From contig NZ_JAIVMC010000011.1 in assembly GCF_020177265.1 (NCBI RefSeq), positions 1 to 64,000 on the forward strand: a DNA stretch of 64,000 bases, read 5' to 3'. The notes under the pieces were generated by a model. It ran no database searches. It had not been told where the DNA came from and saw only the letters and a program-made list of their open reading frames with translations. The stretch's first letter is position 1; each line of letters begins with the position of its first letter. The stretch is from Pseudooceanicola marinus (lineage in GTDB: Bacteria > Pseudomonadota > Alphaproteobacteria > Rhodobacterales > Rhodobacteraceae). A program made the position numbers and the translations under genes. Shown in pieces: positions 48,644 to 58,209 of this stretch.

Positions 48644-48668
48644 GCGCCGGCAGAGGTCAAACGCATCA

Positions 48669-48697
48669 GGGGCGGATCTTCGGATCCGCCCCTTTTT
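48669..48697 (+). terminator. Rho-independent terminator of uspA
   Basis: GGGGCGGATC (48669-48678) pairs perfectly with GATCCGCCCC (48683-48692) over a stable TTCG tetraloop and is followed by TTTTT. Confidence 0.96.
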
Positions 48698-48727
48698 CAT
48701 GAGGCTGCCGCCCGGAGCATAGCGGGA

Positions 48728-48795
48728 GGGGGCTCTGGCCCCCTTGAGCCCTCGCGGGCTCAATGCCCCCCGGGATATTTCCGGCCAACACATGG
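48728..48795 (+). repeat. 3'-end structured repeat, copy F
   Basis: Lies beyond the uspA terminator: hairpin GGGGGC/GCCCCC (48728-48743), hairpin TTGAGCCC/GGGCTCAA (48744-48763), then CCCCCCGGGATATTTCCGGC (48766-48785) and CAACACATGG. The best-formed copy in the window. The rest of the 337-base gap up to fnrL (48981) holds no gene that I can see. Confidence 0.8.
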
Positions 48796-48891
48796 ACAGA
48801 GGAGGGGCGCGTCACGGCGACCGCGCGCCCTTTGACCGACTTGGCGGGCCGAGCGCGCTTAAGGCTTGGGCGCGCTGCGCCCCAGTCTTCT

Positions 48892-48937
48892 CTTTACCGA
48901 AAGTATCCCAGCCAGAGGCATCGCCCGACAGGGCGAT
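48892..48937 (-). repeat. 3'-end structured repeat, copy G (diverged)
   Basis: Read on the minus strand, 43 bases after the fnrL stop: hairpin ATCGCCC/GGGCGAT (48920-48937), a short spacer, then GGCTGGGATACTTTCGGTAA (48893-48912). Same order as the other copies but with only one hairpin and more changes. Confidence 0.55.
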
Positions 48938-48980
48938 AAAACGGCGCGGTGCGGCGGATCACCCGCGCGGTGGCCCCGCC

Positions 48981-49727
48981 TCAGACCAGCAGGCCGCCGT
49001 CCGAATCGTCACCCGCCTCTTCCAGCAGGCGCGAGAAATCGGGCACGGTCACGTGGCGCTTGCCCTGCAGCTCGATGATGCCTTCGCGTTTCAGCGCCGA
49101 GATCTGGCGGCTGACCGTTTCCAGCGTCAGCCCGAGGTAGTCAGCCATCGCTTCGCGCGTAAGCGGCAGATCGAAGACGATCTTTTCCTGGATCGACAGG
49201 GAATTGATCGAGGCATCGCGGCGTCCGATGATGGCCAGCAGAGAGGCGATCTTTTCGCGCGCCGTCTTGCGGCCCAGCACCAGCATCCATTCGCGCGCGG
49301 CGTCCAGCTCGTCCAGGGTCATCTGCAGCAGACGCTGCGCGATATGCGGCGTCGTTTCCATCATCTGCTCAAATGGCTTCTTGCGGAAGCAGCACATGAC
49401 CAGATCGGAGGTCGCCACCACGTCGTAGGCCGCGCCTTCCCGCCCCGGGCGGCCGACGAAATCGCTGGGCAGCAAAAGACCGACCATCTGGGTCCGCCCG
49501 TCTTCCATCGTCTGGGTCAGCGTGGCGATGCCCGAGACGACGGAGCCGACGAAATCCATCCGGTCCCCGGACCAGACCACCGTCTGGCCGGCCTCGAAGC
49601 TTCTGTAATACTTGATCTCTTCCAGACGCTCCAATTCATCCGTTTCACAACGGGCACAGACGGCGCGGTGGCGGATCGGGCAATCGCCGCAATCGTGGGA
49701 GACGAAGGAGAAATCTTCCTGGAGCAT
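48981..49727 (-). CDS. fnrL: Oxygen-sensing transcription regulator FnrL
   Basis: A 248-residue Crp/Fnr regulator. Cysteines at 13, 16, 24 and 27 and at 112-113 provide the oxygen-labile 4Fe-4S cluster ligands. The recognition helix contains LTLETVSRQI, whose Glu-Val-Ser-Arg series reads the TTGAT half-site, matching the boxes in this window. I chose the ATG at 49727; a longer frame would run through the FNR box. It faces hemN with one FNR box between, so it may control its own gene. Confidence 0.96.
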   Translation of the reverse strand: MLQEDFSFVSHDCGDCPIRHRAVCARCETDELERLEEIKYYRSFEAGQTVVWSGDRMDFVGSVVSGIATLTQTMEDGRTQMVGLLLPSDFVGRPGREGAAYDVVATSDLVMCCFRKKPFEQMMETTPHIAQRLLQMTLDELDAAREWMLVLGRKTAREKIASLLAIIGRRDASINSLSIQEKIVFDLPLTREAMADYLGLTLETVSRQISALKREGIIELQGKRHVTVPDFSRLLEEAGDDSDGGLLV

Positions 49728-49751
49728 GTCAAACCGCAGTCTATGGGAGGG

Positions 49752-49765
49752 TTGATCTGGGTCAA
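49752..49765. promoter_or_regulatory. FNR box between fnrL and hemN
   Basis: TTGATCTGGGTCAA matches TTGAT-N4-GTCAA exactly. TAAACC (49787-49792) begins 21 bases to the right, consistent with a class II FNR promoter for hemN. The box centre is 31 bases from the fnrL ATG, where it could repress fnrL. Confidence 0.9.
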
Positions 49766-49800
49766 TGCGCCGTTCTGGCGCTCCGGTAAACCCTATTCTC

Positions 49801-51156
49801 ATGGTCACCAAAACGCAACTTGAACGCCTGGGACTGTTTGACGCGAAAGTGCCGCGCTACACCAGCTACCCCACGGCCCCGCATTTCTCCGACGCGATCG
49901 GCTCGGGCGAACATGCGTCGTGGATCGAAGCCATCCCGGAAGGGGCCGAGATCTCTCTCTACATCCACGTGCCGTTCTGTCGGCGGCTGTGCTGGTTCTG
50001 CGCCTGTCGGACGCAGGGCACGCAAAGCGAGGAACCGGTGCGCGCCTACATGGACACGCTGCTGGCCGAGCTGGACCTGCTGCAGACGCATCTGCCGGCT
50101 GGAGTGCGCCTGTCGCGGTTGCACTGGGGCGGCGGCACGCCGACCCTTCTCAGTCCCGGCATGATGGAGACCCTGGCAGGCCGCGTGGCCGAGGTCGTGC
50201 CCTTTGCCGAGGGCGCCGAGTTCTCGGTGGAGATCGACCCCAACGAGGTCGACGAGGCGCGCCTTTCGGTGCTGGCCGCCGCGGGCATGAACCGCGCCTC
50301 CATCGGGGTGCAGGATTTCGACCCGATGATCCAGGAATGCATCGGGCGCGAGCAGAGCTACGAGGTGACCCGCGACGTGATCGCGGCGATCCGGGCCCAT
50401 GGCATCGAGAGCCTGAACGCCGACATCCTCTTCGGTCTGCCGCATCAGACCAACGAGAAGATCACCGAAAGCGTGCAGAAGCTGCTGTCGCTGTCGCCCG
50501 ATCGCGTGGCGCTTTACGGCTATGCCCATGTGCCCTGGATGGCGCGGCGCCAAGGCATGCTGCCTTCCGACGCCCTGCCCACCCCGGCCGAGCGGCTGGA
50601 ACTCTTCGCCACCGCGCGCAAGCTGTTCCTGTGGGACAATTACGCCGAGATCGGCATCGACCACTTCGCCCTGCCCGACGACGGGCTGGCGAAGGCGCAG
50701 AAGGCCGGGACGCTGAAGCGCAACTTCCAGGGTTACACCGATGACCAGGCCGAGGCGCTGATCGGCATGGGGGCCTCCTCGATCTCGCGTTTCCCGCAGG
50801 GCTATACCCAGAACGCGCCCGCCACGGGCGTCCATACCAAGGCGATCCGCGAGGGCCGTTTCTCCACCGCCAAGGGCCATGCCTATCGCGGCGAGGACAA
50901 GATGCGCGCCCGGATCATCGAGGCGATCATGTGCGACTTCGGCGTCCGCACCGCCGAGATTGTCCGCGACTACGGCATCAGCGCGGCAACCCTGACCGCG
51001 ATGTTCCGCGAGGTCGCGGCGCAGTTCGACGGACTGTTGCGCGTGACCGAAGACGGGCTGACCATTCCCGCAGATGCGCAGCCGCTGACCCGGCTGGTGG
51101 CGCGGGCCTTCGACGACTACGACGGGGCCAAGGCGCGGCATTCCTCGGCCATCTGA
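49801..51156 (+). CDS. hemN: Oxygen-independent coproporphyrinogen III dehydrogenase
   Basis: A 451-residue radical-SAM enzyme that makes protoporphyrinogen IX without oxygen. The 4Fe-4S/SAM motif CRRLCWFC is at residues 60-67 with Cys69 behind it, as in true HemN and unlike HemW; the N-terminal LGLFDAKVPRYTSYPTAPHF is also HemN-type. No ribosome site precedes the ATG, and the predicted FNR-driven transcript starts at about that ATG. It faces fnrL. Confidence 0.96.
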   Translation: MVTKTQLERLGLFDAKVPRYTSYPTAPHFSDAIGSGEHASWIEAIPEGAEISLYIHVPFCRRLCWFCACRTQGTQSEEPVRAYMDTLLAELDLLQTHLPAGVRLSRLHWGGGTPTLLSPGMMETLAGRVAEVVPFAEGAEFSVEIDPNEVDEARLSVLAAAGMNRASIGVQDFDPMIQECIGREQSYEVTRDVIAAIRAHGIESLNADILFGLPHQTNEKITESVQKLLSLSPDRVALYGYAHVPWMARRQGMLPSDALPTPAERLELFATARKLFLWDNYAEIGIDHFALPDDGLAKAQKAGTLKRNFQGYTDDQAEALIGMGASSISRFPQGYTQNAPATGVHTKAIREGRFSTAKGHAYRGEDKMRARIIEAIMCDFGVRTAEIVRDYGISAATLTAMFREVAAQFDGLLRVTEDGLTIPADAQPLTRLVARAFDDYDGAKARHSSAI

Positions 51157-51176
51157 TCCGGGGAGAGGCGCGAAGA
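51109..51176. terminator. Bidirectional terminator between hemN and the yej operon
   Basis: This hairpin spans 51176-51208 or less: GGGGCGCGGAGC (51178-51189) pairs with GCTCCGCGCCCC (51195-51206) across GGCAG, extended by AA/TT at the base. Short T-runs follow on both strands, which fits two convergent genes. Confidence 0.5.
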
Positions 51177-51240
51177 AGGGGCGCGGAGCGGCAGGCTCCG
51201 CGCCCCTTTGTCCGTCAGGCGCCTGGCTCGGGAGTTCGCT

Positions 51241-53097
51241 TCAGCGGTCCATCGCGGCGGCGAACAGCTCCTTGGTGTAGTCCGCCTGGGGCGCGTCGAA
51301 GACCTGGGCGGCGGGCCCGGCCTCGACCACGTCGCCGTGGCGCATGACCATCACCCGGTGGGACATGGCGCGGACCACCTTCAGGTCGTGGCTGATGAAG
51401 AGATAGGCCAGCCCGTATTTCTCCTGCAACCGACGCAGCAGATCGACGATCTGCACCTGCACCGTCATGTCCAGCGCCGAGGTCGGCTCGTCCAGCACCA
51501 CCAGCTTGGGCCGCAGGATCATCGCCCGGGCGATGGCGATCCGCTGGCGCTGGCCACCGGAAAATTCATGCGGGTAGCGATCCATGGCCGCCGGATCCAG
51601 ACCCACCTCGGTCATCACCTCGGCCACCAGTTCGCGCACCGGGCGGTCATCGGCGATCTTGTGCACCGACAGGCCCTCCGCGATGATCTGCTCCGCCGTC
51701 ATCCGCGGCGACAGCGACCCGAAGGGATCCTGGAAGACGATCTGCATGTCCTTGCGCAGCCGCCGCAGGTCCGCCGTCGACAGGGCATGCACGTCGCGCC
51801 CGTCGAAGCGCACCTTGCCCTCGGACCCGATCAGCCGCATCAGCGCCAGGGCCAGCGTGGTCTTGCCTGACCCGCTTTCGCCCACGATGCCCAGGGTTTC
51901 GCCGGCATGCAGGGTCAGAGAGGCGTCGTTGACCGCCTTCACATGGCCCACGGTGGTCTTCATCAGCCCCTTCTGGATCGGGAACCAGACGCGCAGATGC
52001 TCCGTCTCCAGCACGACGGGCGCATCGCCCGAGGGCTCCTGCGGGGCGCCGGTGGCGGCCGCCGACAGCAGCATCTGCGTATAGGGGTGTTGCGGGGCCG
52101 AGAAGATGGCGTCGGTCGGGCCTTCCTCGACGATCTCGCCGTCCTTCATCACGCAGACCCGGTCGGCGATGCGTCGCACGATCCCGAGGTCATGGGTAAT
52201 GAACAGCAAGCCCATGCCGCTGTCGGCTTTCAGATCCGCCAGCAGGTCGAGGATCTGCGCCTGGATCGTCACGTCCAGCGCGGTGGTCGGTTCATCCGCG
52301 ATCAGCAGCTCGGGCTTGTTGGCCAGGGCCATGGCGATCATCACGCGCTGACGCTGACCGCCCGACAACTCATGCGGATAGGCCGTCAGCCGGGATTCGG
52401 CATCGCGGATCCCCACCTGTTTCAGCAGCGCGATGGAGCGGTCCCGCGTTTCGCTGCCGGTGATCCATTGCGCCAGCCGCGCCTTCAGCACGGCCTTGCC
52501 CGCCCAGAGCACCGCCGTCAGGCCAAGCGCCCAGAGGACGGCGCGGAACAGCCGTTCCACCGCCTCGGCCCCGAAGGCGCCGAGGAAGTCCAGCGAAGGT
52601 TCCTCGGGCGCCGTGGCCACGAAGGCCCCGTAAAGCGCCAGGAAGCCGAAGAAGACGATCAACCCGATCAGCACCGGCACGGGTTTCAGCCCCATCCAGC
52701 CTTCCAGCCAGCGTTTCAGCCAGCCGCGCCCCTTCATGCCCTGGTGCAGGGCCATGCTCTCCGCCAGCTGCTTCTCGATGGTGTGCAGCGGGTTGAGGGA
52801 GGTCATCGGCTCCTGGAAGATGAAGGAGATGTCGTTGCCCCGCAGCTTGCGCAGCTTGGCGTTCGGGGCATCCACCATCTCTTCCCCGTCGAAGGTGACG
52901 GAGCCGGAGACATGGGCGTTCTCGCCCAGAAGCGAAACGGTCGACAGCGCCGAGACGGATTTGCCGGAACCGGATTCGCCCACCAGGGCCACGGTTTCGC
53001 CGCGGTCGACGGCGAAGGAGACCCCCTTCACGGCCTCGACGCTGTGGCCGTCCTGGGTGAAGGCGACGCGCAGATCCCGGACCTTTAGCATGCTCAT
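51241..53097 (-). CDS. yejF: Peptide ABC transporter, fused double ATPase with a membrane-like insertion
   Basis: A 618-residue protein with two ATPase domains, as in YejF/DppDF fusions: Walker A GESGSGKS (40-47) and GESGSGKT (406-413), signatures LSGGQ (244-248) and FSGGQ (512-516), Walker B LLIADEP and LVVLDEP. It is about 85-90 residues longer than usual because residues about 122-213, between the Q-loop and the first signature, contain two hydrophobic stretches (about 140-162 and 183-204). Its start overlaps the permease stop (ATGA). Confidence 0.93.
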   Translation of the reverse strand: MSMLKVRDLRVAFTQDGHSVEAVKGVSFAVDRGETVALVGESGSGKSVSALSTVSLLGENAHVSGSVTFDGEEMVDAPNAKLRKLRGNDISFIFQEPMTSLNPLHTIEKQLAESMALHQGMKGRGWLKRWLEGWMGLKPVPVLIGLIVFFGFLALYGAFVATAPEEPSLDFLGAFGAEAVERLFRAVLWALGLTAVLWAGKAVLKARLAQWITGSETRDRSIALLKQVGIRDAESRLTAYPHELSGGQRQRVMIAMALANKPELLIADEPTTALDVTIQAQILDLLADLKADSGMGLLFITHDLGIVRRIADRVCVMKDGEIVEEGPTDAIFSAPQHPYTQMLLSAAATGAPQEPSGDAPVVLETEHLRVWFPIQKGLMKTTVGHVKAVNDASLTLHAGETLGIVGESGSGKTTLALALMRLIGSEGKVRFDGRDVHALSTADLRRLRKDMQIVFQDPFGSLSPRMTAEQIIAEGLSVHKIADDRPVRELVAEVMTEVGLDPAAMDRYPHEFSGGQRQRIAIARAMILRPKLVVLDEPTSALDMTVQVQIVDLLRRLQEKYGLAYLFISHDLKVVRAMSHRVMVMRHGDVVEAGPAAQVFDAPQADYTKELFAAAMDR

Positions 53098-54269
53098 TTG
53101 AAGGTCTTCCTGGGGTCAAAGGCATCCCGCACGCCTTCGAAGATGAAGACGAGCAGCGAGAGCATCACGGCGAAGACGACGAAGGCGGTGAAGCCCAGCC
53201 AGGGCGCCTGCAGGTTCTGTTTCGCCTGCAGCGTCAGCTCGCCCAGCGAGGGCGAGGAGCTGGGCAGGCCGAAGCCGAGAAAATCCAGGCTGGCCAGCGT
53301 CGAGATCGTGCCGGTGACGATGAAGGGCATCATGGTCAGCGTGGCGACCATGGCATTGGGCAGCATGTGGCGGAACATGATGACGCGGTTCGACACGCCA
53401 AGCGCCTTGGCCGCGCGGACATATTCCAGATTGCGGGCGCGCAGGAACTCCGCCCGCACCACGCCCACCAGGGCCATCCAGCCGAACAGGACGGTCAGCA
53501 GAACCAGTAGCCAGAAACTTCGGCCCAGGATAGCGAAGAGGATGATGATGATGTAGAGCGAGGGCGTCGACGACCAGATCTCGATCACCCGCTGGAAGAT
53601 CAGGTCGATCTTGCCACCGAAATAGCCCTGCACGGCGCCGGCGAAGATCCCGATGGCCGAGGCGGAGACGGTGACGATCAGGGTGAAGAGGATCGACAGG
53701 CGGAAGCCGTAGATCACCCGCGCCAGCACGTCACGCTTGGTGTCGTCGGTGCCCAGAAGGTTCTGGTCGTTGGGCGGCAGCGGCGCCGCGCCCGGGCGTT
53801 CCACGGGGCTGTCGTAGGAATAGGGGATCGGCGGCCAGAGGGTCCAGCCGCGCTGGATCTCCTCGCCCTCGACCACGCCGTCGCGGGCATCCTCCATCAC
53901 CGCTTCGGGATCGTCGAAACAGATGTCGAGGCCCCCACTCTCGATCAGGCACTGCACCTCAGGGTCACGATAGATCGCCTCGGTGCGGAAATCGCCGCCG
54001 AACTCCGTCTCCGGGTAGAACCTGAAGATCGGCATGTAGTAGTCGCCGCGATAGTTCACCAGGATCGGCTTGTCGTTGGCGATGAACTCCGCAAACAGCG
54101 AGGCGCCGAAGAGGATCACGAAGAGGATCAGCGACCAGAAGGCCCGGCGATTGCGGCGGAAGGACCGCCAGCGCCGCTTGTTCAGGGGCGACAGGAACCC
54201 CTTGGGGGCCTCGGCCACCGGGGCCGGCGCCTCTTGGCCCGGCATGCGTTCTTCGTCCATCAGGCTCAT
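53094..54269 (-). CDS. yejE: Peptide ABC transporter permease
   Basis: A 391-residue inner-membrane permease. One helix near residues 45-65, a periplasmic insert of about 130 residues with LGTDDTKRDVLARVIYGFRLS at its end, then five helices with the EAA loop region EYVRAAKALGVSNRVIMFRH that contacts the ATPase. The large insert is typical of YejE. ATG at 54269 is one base after the yejB stop with GGGAGGGG upstream. Confidence 0.93.
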   Translation of the reverse strand: MSLMDEERMPGQEAPAPVAEAPKGFLSPLNKRRWRSFRRNRRAFWSLILFVILFGASLFAEFIANDKPILVNYRGDYYMPIFRFYPETEFGGDFRTEAIYRDPEVQCLIESGGLDICFDDPEAVMEDARDGVVEGEEIQRGWTLWPPIPYSYDSPVERPGAAPLPPNDQNLLGTDDTKRDVLARVIYGFRLSILFTLIVTVSASAIGIFAGAVQGYFGGKIDLIFQRVIEIWSSTPSLYIIIILFAILGRSFWLLVLLTVLFGWMALVGVVRAEFLRARNLEYVRAAKALGVSNRVIMFRHMLPNAMVATLTMMPFIVTGTISTLASLDFLGFGLPSSSPSLGELTLQAKQNLQAPWLGFTAFVVFAVMLSLLVFIFEGVRDAFDPRKTFK

Positions 54270-54270
54270 C

Positions 54271-55359
54271 TCACCCCTCCCGGCTTTCAAAGTCGATGCG
54301 GGGGTCGACGAAGACATACATCAGGTCCGACAGGATCCCGACCACCAGCCCGATCAGGCCGAAGATGAACAGCGTGCCGAAGATCACCGGGTAGTCGCGC
54401 GCCAGCGCGGCGGTGAAGCCAAGCCGCCCCAGTCCGTCGAGCGAGAACAGCGTCTCGATGATCAGCGAGCCGGCGAAGAAGACGCCGATGAAGACGCTGG
54501 GGAAGCCCGCGATGACGATCAGCATCGCGTTGCGGAAGACGTGGCCGTAGAGGACGCGGCGTTCCGTCTGGCCCTTGGCCCGGGCGGTCATCACGTATTG
54601 CTTCTTGATCTCGTCCAGGAAGGAGTTCTTGGTCAGCAGCGTCAGCGTGGCAAAGGCCGAGATGGTCGAGGCCAGCACCGGCAGGGTGATGTGCCACAGG
54701 TAATCCAGGATCTTTCCGCCGAGACTGAGCTGGTCGAAGTTGTCCGAGGTGAGCCCGCGCAGGGGGAAGATCTGCCAGTAGGATCCGCCGGCGAAGAGCA
54801 CCATCAGAAGCACCGCGAACAGGAAGCCCGGGATCGCATAGGCCACGATGATGATGCCCGAGGTCACGTTGTCGAAACGCGAACCATCCTTCACCGCCTT
54901 GCGGATCCCCAGCGGGATCGAGATGATGTAGGCGATCAGCGTGGACCACAGGCCCAGCGTGATCGACACCGGCAGCTTCTCGATCACCAGGTCGATGACC
55001 GAGACGGAGCGGAAGTAGCTTTCGCCGAAGTCCAGCCGGACGTAGTTCCACAGCATCAGCATGAACCGTTCCAGCGGCGGCTTGTCGAAGCCGAACTCCT
55101 TTTCCAGGTTCTCGATGAACTCGGGCGGCAGGCCGCGGGCGCCGGCATATTCGGAATTGCCGCTGCCCTCGAACATGTCGGCGGCATCATTGGCGCCGCC
55201 GGTGAACCCTGCGGTCACGTCCCCCTGCCCCTGCACCTGGGCGATGATCTGTTCGATCGGCCCGCCGGGCACGAACTGGGTCAGGGCGAAGTTGATGATC
55301 ATGATGCCCAGCAGGGTCGGGATGACCAGCGCCAGGCGTCTTAGGATATAGGCCCCCAT
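54271..55359 (-). CDS. yejB: Peptide ABC transporter permease
   Basis: A 362-residue inner-membrane permease with the N-terminal [20 protein letters not shown] typical of the DppB/YejB group, six helices and the EAA-loop [20 protein letters not shown]. The periplasmic insert with [20 protein letters not shown] marks YejB. It pairs with YejE. Seven bases separate it from yejA. Confidence 0.94.
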   Translation of the reverse strand: MGAYILRRLALVIPTLLGIMIINFALTQFVPGGPIEQIIAQVQGQGDVTAGFTGGANDAADMFEGSGNSEYAGARGLPPEFIENLEKEFGFDKPPLERFMLMLWNYVRLDFGESYFRSVSVIDLVIEKLPVSITLGLWSTLIAYIISIPLGIRKAVKDGSRFDNVTSGIIIVAYAIPGFLFAVLLMVLFAGGSYWQIFPLRGLTSDNFDQLSLGGKILDYLWHITLPVLASTISAFATLTLLTKNSFLDEIKKQYVMTARAKGQTERRVLYGHVFRNAMLIVIAGFPSVFIGVFFAGSLIIETLFSLDGLGRLGFTAALARDYPVIFGTLFIFGLIGLVVGILSDLMYVFVDPRIDFESREG

Positions 55360-55366
55360 GTCGCGC

Positions 55367-57313
55367 TTACCTCAGCGCGCCTGCGGCTCTCAGCTCTTCC
55401 GCCCGGTCGGCGTTGTACCACCAGAAGTCGAGGTAGCCGAGGTCGTAGGGCGGAATATCGGGGTGTTCGTACATATCGTAATAGGCGACCCAGTGGCCGG
55501 ACTTGTACCAGGTGGGCACCATCAGGAATTCATGCCGCAGCGCCCGGTCCAGGGCCATCAGCGAGGCGTCCTGCTCCTCCTGCGTCTCTGTGTCCAACGA
55601 GGCATAGATGATGTCGTCGATCAGCGGGCTAGCGATGCCCGCCGGGTTGAAGACCGAGAACTCGGCCTCGGCGGAACCATACATCTGCAGCAGGCCGGTG
55701 CCGGTGCCCAGACCGGCACGGTAGCCGCCGTAGAGCATGTCGTATTCGCGGTCGCGGCGACGATTGGTGTACTGGCTGGGATCGACCACCTCGAACTCGG
55801 GTTCGATCCCCAGGACCATCAGGTTCTGGGCATAGTTGTCGAGGATCGGCTGGATCGAGGGTGCCGAGGAGGAGGCGATCGGGAAGTCGAGGGTCAGCAG
55901 CTCGCCATCCGCATTGCGGCGCTTGCCGTCGTCGCCCACGGTCCAGCCGGCCTCATCCAGCAGCTCCATCGCGCGGCCGAGGTTGCCTCGGTCGTTCAGG
56001 CGGCTGGCGCGGCTTTCGTGCACGCCGCGCGCGGGTTCGGTGAACAGCTCCGGCGGGACCACGTCGCCGAGGCTTTCAAGGAAGGCCAGCTCGGCCCCCT
56101 CCGGCACACCTTCGGCCTGCAGGGGGGTATCCTGGAAATAGCTCTCACGATGCTTGAACAGGCCGTACTGCAGGCTCTCGTTCGTCCATTCAAAGTTGAA
56201 GGCCAGCGCGATCGCCTCGCGCACGCGGACATCGGCGAACTTCTCCTTGCCGAGGTTGAAGACGAAACCGGTGTTGTTCGGCGGCATGCCGTCGGGCAGC
56301 TCGTCCTTGACGACATGACCTGCCTGCACGGCCGGGAAATCGTACTGATTGGCCCACTGGCGCGAGGAGGTTTCCTCTCGGAAGGTGTATTCGCCCGCCT
56401 TGAAGGCCTCGAAGCCGGCGGAATCGTCGGCGAAATACTCCACCCGGATGGTGTCGAAGTTCCAGCGCCCCTGGTTGATCGGCAGGTCGGCGCCCCAGTA
56501 GTCGGGATTGCGCTTGTAGACGATGCGGCGATCCACGTCGTAGCTGTCCAGCATGTAGGGACCAGAGCCCGGCGAGGTCTCGAACCGCGGCTCATCCAGG
56601 CGGGCGCCGGTTTCCTCGAACCATTTCTGCGAGAACACGGTCACACCGCCCACCTGTTCGACCAGCGACCGGCGGGACACGTCGTCGGCGAAGGTGAATT
56701 TCACCGTGTGATCGTCCAGCGCCTCGGCCCCGGTGATGACCTTCTTCACCGCCGCCGCGTAGGAGGGCAGCCCCTGTTCCAGGAACAGGTTGTGGGAGAA
56801 GACAACGTCGTGGGCCGTGACCGGCGTGCCGTCCGAGAACTTCGCCTCGGGGCGCATGTGGAAGATCACCCAGGTCTTGTCGGCCGGGTATTCCAGGGTT
56901 TCGCACAGCAGGCAGTAGGCGCCGTTGTAGTCGTCGGCGGCATCGCCCAGAAGGCTTTCGTACATCATCGACGACAGCGCGCCGGCGCGGCCCTTCACGG
57001 TGTAGGGGTTCAGGCTGTCGAAGGTGCCCGAGGCCTCGATCGCGATCTCGCCACCCTTGGGCGCATCGGGATTTACGAAATCGAAATGCTCGAAATCGGC
57101 GGGGTATTTCAGGTCGCCGAAGAAGGAATAGCCGTGACTGGTGATGATCTCCGGTCCCTCGGCCTGGGTCTCGGCCGTGTCGTCCTGCGCGGCTGCCGGC
57201 CCGGCAAGGGCCACCAGGGCCGCCAGTCCCAGCCCCGACAGCAACAGCGTCGCCCGCCGGCTCGGCGACTGGGTCGCGGCAAGGGCCATGGCACGGGGTT
57301 CGGGACGATTCAT
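55367..57313 (-). CDS. yejA: Peptide ABC transporter substrate-binding protein
   Basis: A 648-residue periplasmic binding protein of family 5 (SBP_bac_5). A signal peptide ends near residue 42 (GPAAAQ). The segments [20 protein letters not shown] and [21 protein letters not shown] are typical. In enteric bacteria the YejABEF system takes up microcin C and short peptides. GAGGAG lies ahead of the ATG at 57313. First gene of yejABEF. Confidence 0.94.
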   Translation of the reverse strand: MNRPEPRAMALAATQSPSRRATLLLSGLGLAALVALAGPAAAQDDTAETQAEGPEIITSHGYSFFGDLKYPADFEHFDFVNPDAPKGGEIAIEASGTFDSLNPYTVKGRAGALSSMMYESLLGDAADDYNGAYCLLCETLEYPADKTWVIFHMRPEAKFSDGTPVTAHDVVFSHNLFLEQGLPSYAAAVKKVITGAEALDDHTVKFTFADDVSRRSLVEQVGGVTVFSQKWFEETGARLDEPRFETSPGSGPYMLDSYDVDRRIVYKRNPDYWGADLPINQGRWNFDTIRVEYFADDSAGFEAFKAGEYTFREETSSRQWANQYDFPAVQAGHVVKDELPDGMPPNNTGFVFNLGKEKFADVRVREAIALAFNFEWTNESLQYGLFKHRESYFQDTPLQAEGVPEGAELAFLESLGDVVPPELFTEPARGVHESRASRLNDRGNLGRAMELLDEAGWTVGDDGKRRNADGELLTLDFPIASSSAPSIQPILDNYAQNLMVLGIEPEFEVVDPSQYTNRRRDREYDMLYGGYRAGLGTGTGLLQMYGSAEAEFSVFNPAGIASPLIDDIIYASLDTETQEEQDASLMALDRALRHEFLMVPTWYKSGHWVAYYDMYEHPDIPPYDLGYLDFWWYNADRAEELRAAGALR

Positions 57314-57474
57314 GGGACGCTCCTCGACGATGTTTGCAGGATGGGCGGCAGGGCCGCGGACCGCACCGGCGGCCTCCTTTGAGGACCTAGGCTAATCGCC
57401 ACGATTAACCATGTTCAAGACGAGAATGCGTGAGCAGAGGTTACCAGAACCTTACAGGCTCTTCTGTCCCCAAG

Positions 57475-57505
57475 AAAAAAGCCGCCCGCGCAATGCGCAG
57501 GCGGC
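57475..57505 (-). terminator. Rho-independent terminator of the cytochrome c gene
   Basis: GCCGCC and GCGC (57481-57491) pair with GCGC and GGCGGC (57495-57505), with one C/A mismatch and the loop AAT. On the minus strand six T residues follow. The remaining gap to yejA (57314-57474) holds the yejA promoter, and I see no clear site in it. Confidence 0.88.
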
Positions 57506-57544
57506 CTTGATCCATGTCGCGGACCTTTGCCGAGGCGTGGGGCG

Positions 57545-58069
57545 TTACTCGCTCACGCTCTGCAGGTAGGCGATGACGTTAGCGCGGTCCTCGATGTCGT
57601 CGAGACCGGCGAAGGACATCTTGGTGCCCGAGGCGGTGTTCCGCGGATCTTCCAGGAAGGCCTGCAGGTTTTCCGGGGTCCAGACGTCGAAGTTTTCCTT
57701 CAACGCGCCGGAGTAGCTGAAGTCGGCAACAGCGCCGACCTCGCGGCCCACGACACCATCCAGGTGCGGGCCGGTGCCGTTGGAACCGTCGACCTTGTGG
57801 CAGGCGCGGCACTTGTTGAAGACACGCTCGCCGCGACCGGCATCGGCGGAAGCGAAGACCTCCTCGAAGGACATCTCGGGTTCGGGCTCTGCAGCCGCCC
57901 CTTCGTCCGCACCGGTGTCGATGACATAGCCGCGCGCGTGCTCCTCGCCACCGTGGCCTCCGGCGCTGGTGTCGTAAAGAACGTCCGCCGCCCAGTTGCC
58001 CAGCAGGAAGACCAGCAGCGTGCCGCAAAGGCCGCCAATGATCTTCGTTCCCGTCATCGTGTCAAACAT
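57545..58069 (-). CDS. Membrane-anchored cytochrome c (c552/cy type)
   Basis: A 174-residue cytochrome c with an uncleaved N-terminal helix (KIIGGLCGTLLVFLLGNWAA, residues 9-28), an acidic Ala/Glu/Pro linker (about 50-68) and a class I heme domain with CRACH (87-91) and the axial methionine in TKMSFAGL (Met151). This layout fits CycM/CycY proteins that carry electrons from bc1 to oxidases such as cbb3. The ATG at 58069 is preferred because the helix then begins near residue 9. Confidence 0.92.
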   Translation of the reverse strand: MFDTMTGTKIIGGLCGTLLVFLLGNWAADVLYDTSAGGHGGEEHARGYVIDTGADEGAAAEPEPEMSFEEVFASADAGRGERVFNKCRACHKVDGSNGTGPHLDGVVGREVGAVADFSYSGALKENFDVWTPENLQAFLEDPRNTASGTKMSFAGLDDIEDRANVIAYLQSVSE

Positions 58070-58209
58070 GTGCGCTGCGCCCCTGATGAATCCGTAGCTA
58101 GTTGTTCGGCGCGTATCTATCCGCTTCCCCTCGCGCAAAGCAAGGTGTAGTTACCGCGACCAATCGCCCGATGCGGGCGTTTTGACGCAAACAACACGGA
58201 ATTCCCCAG

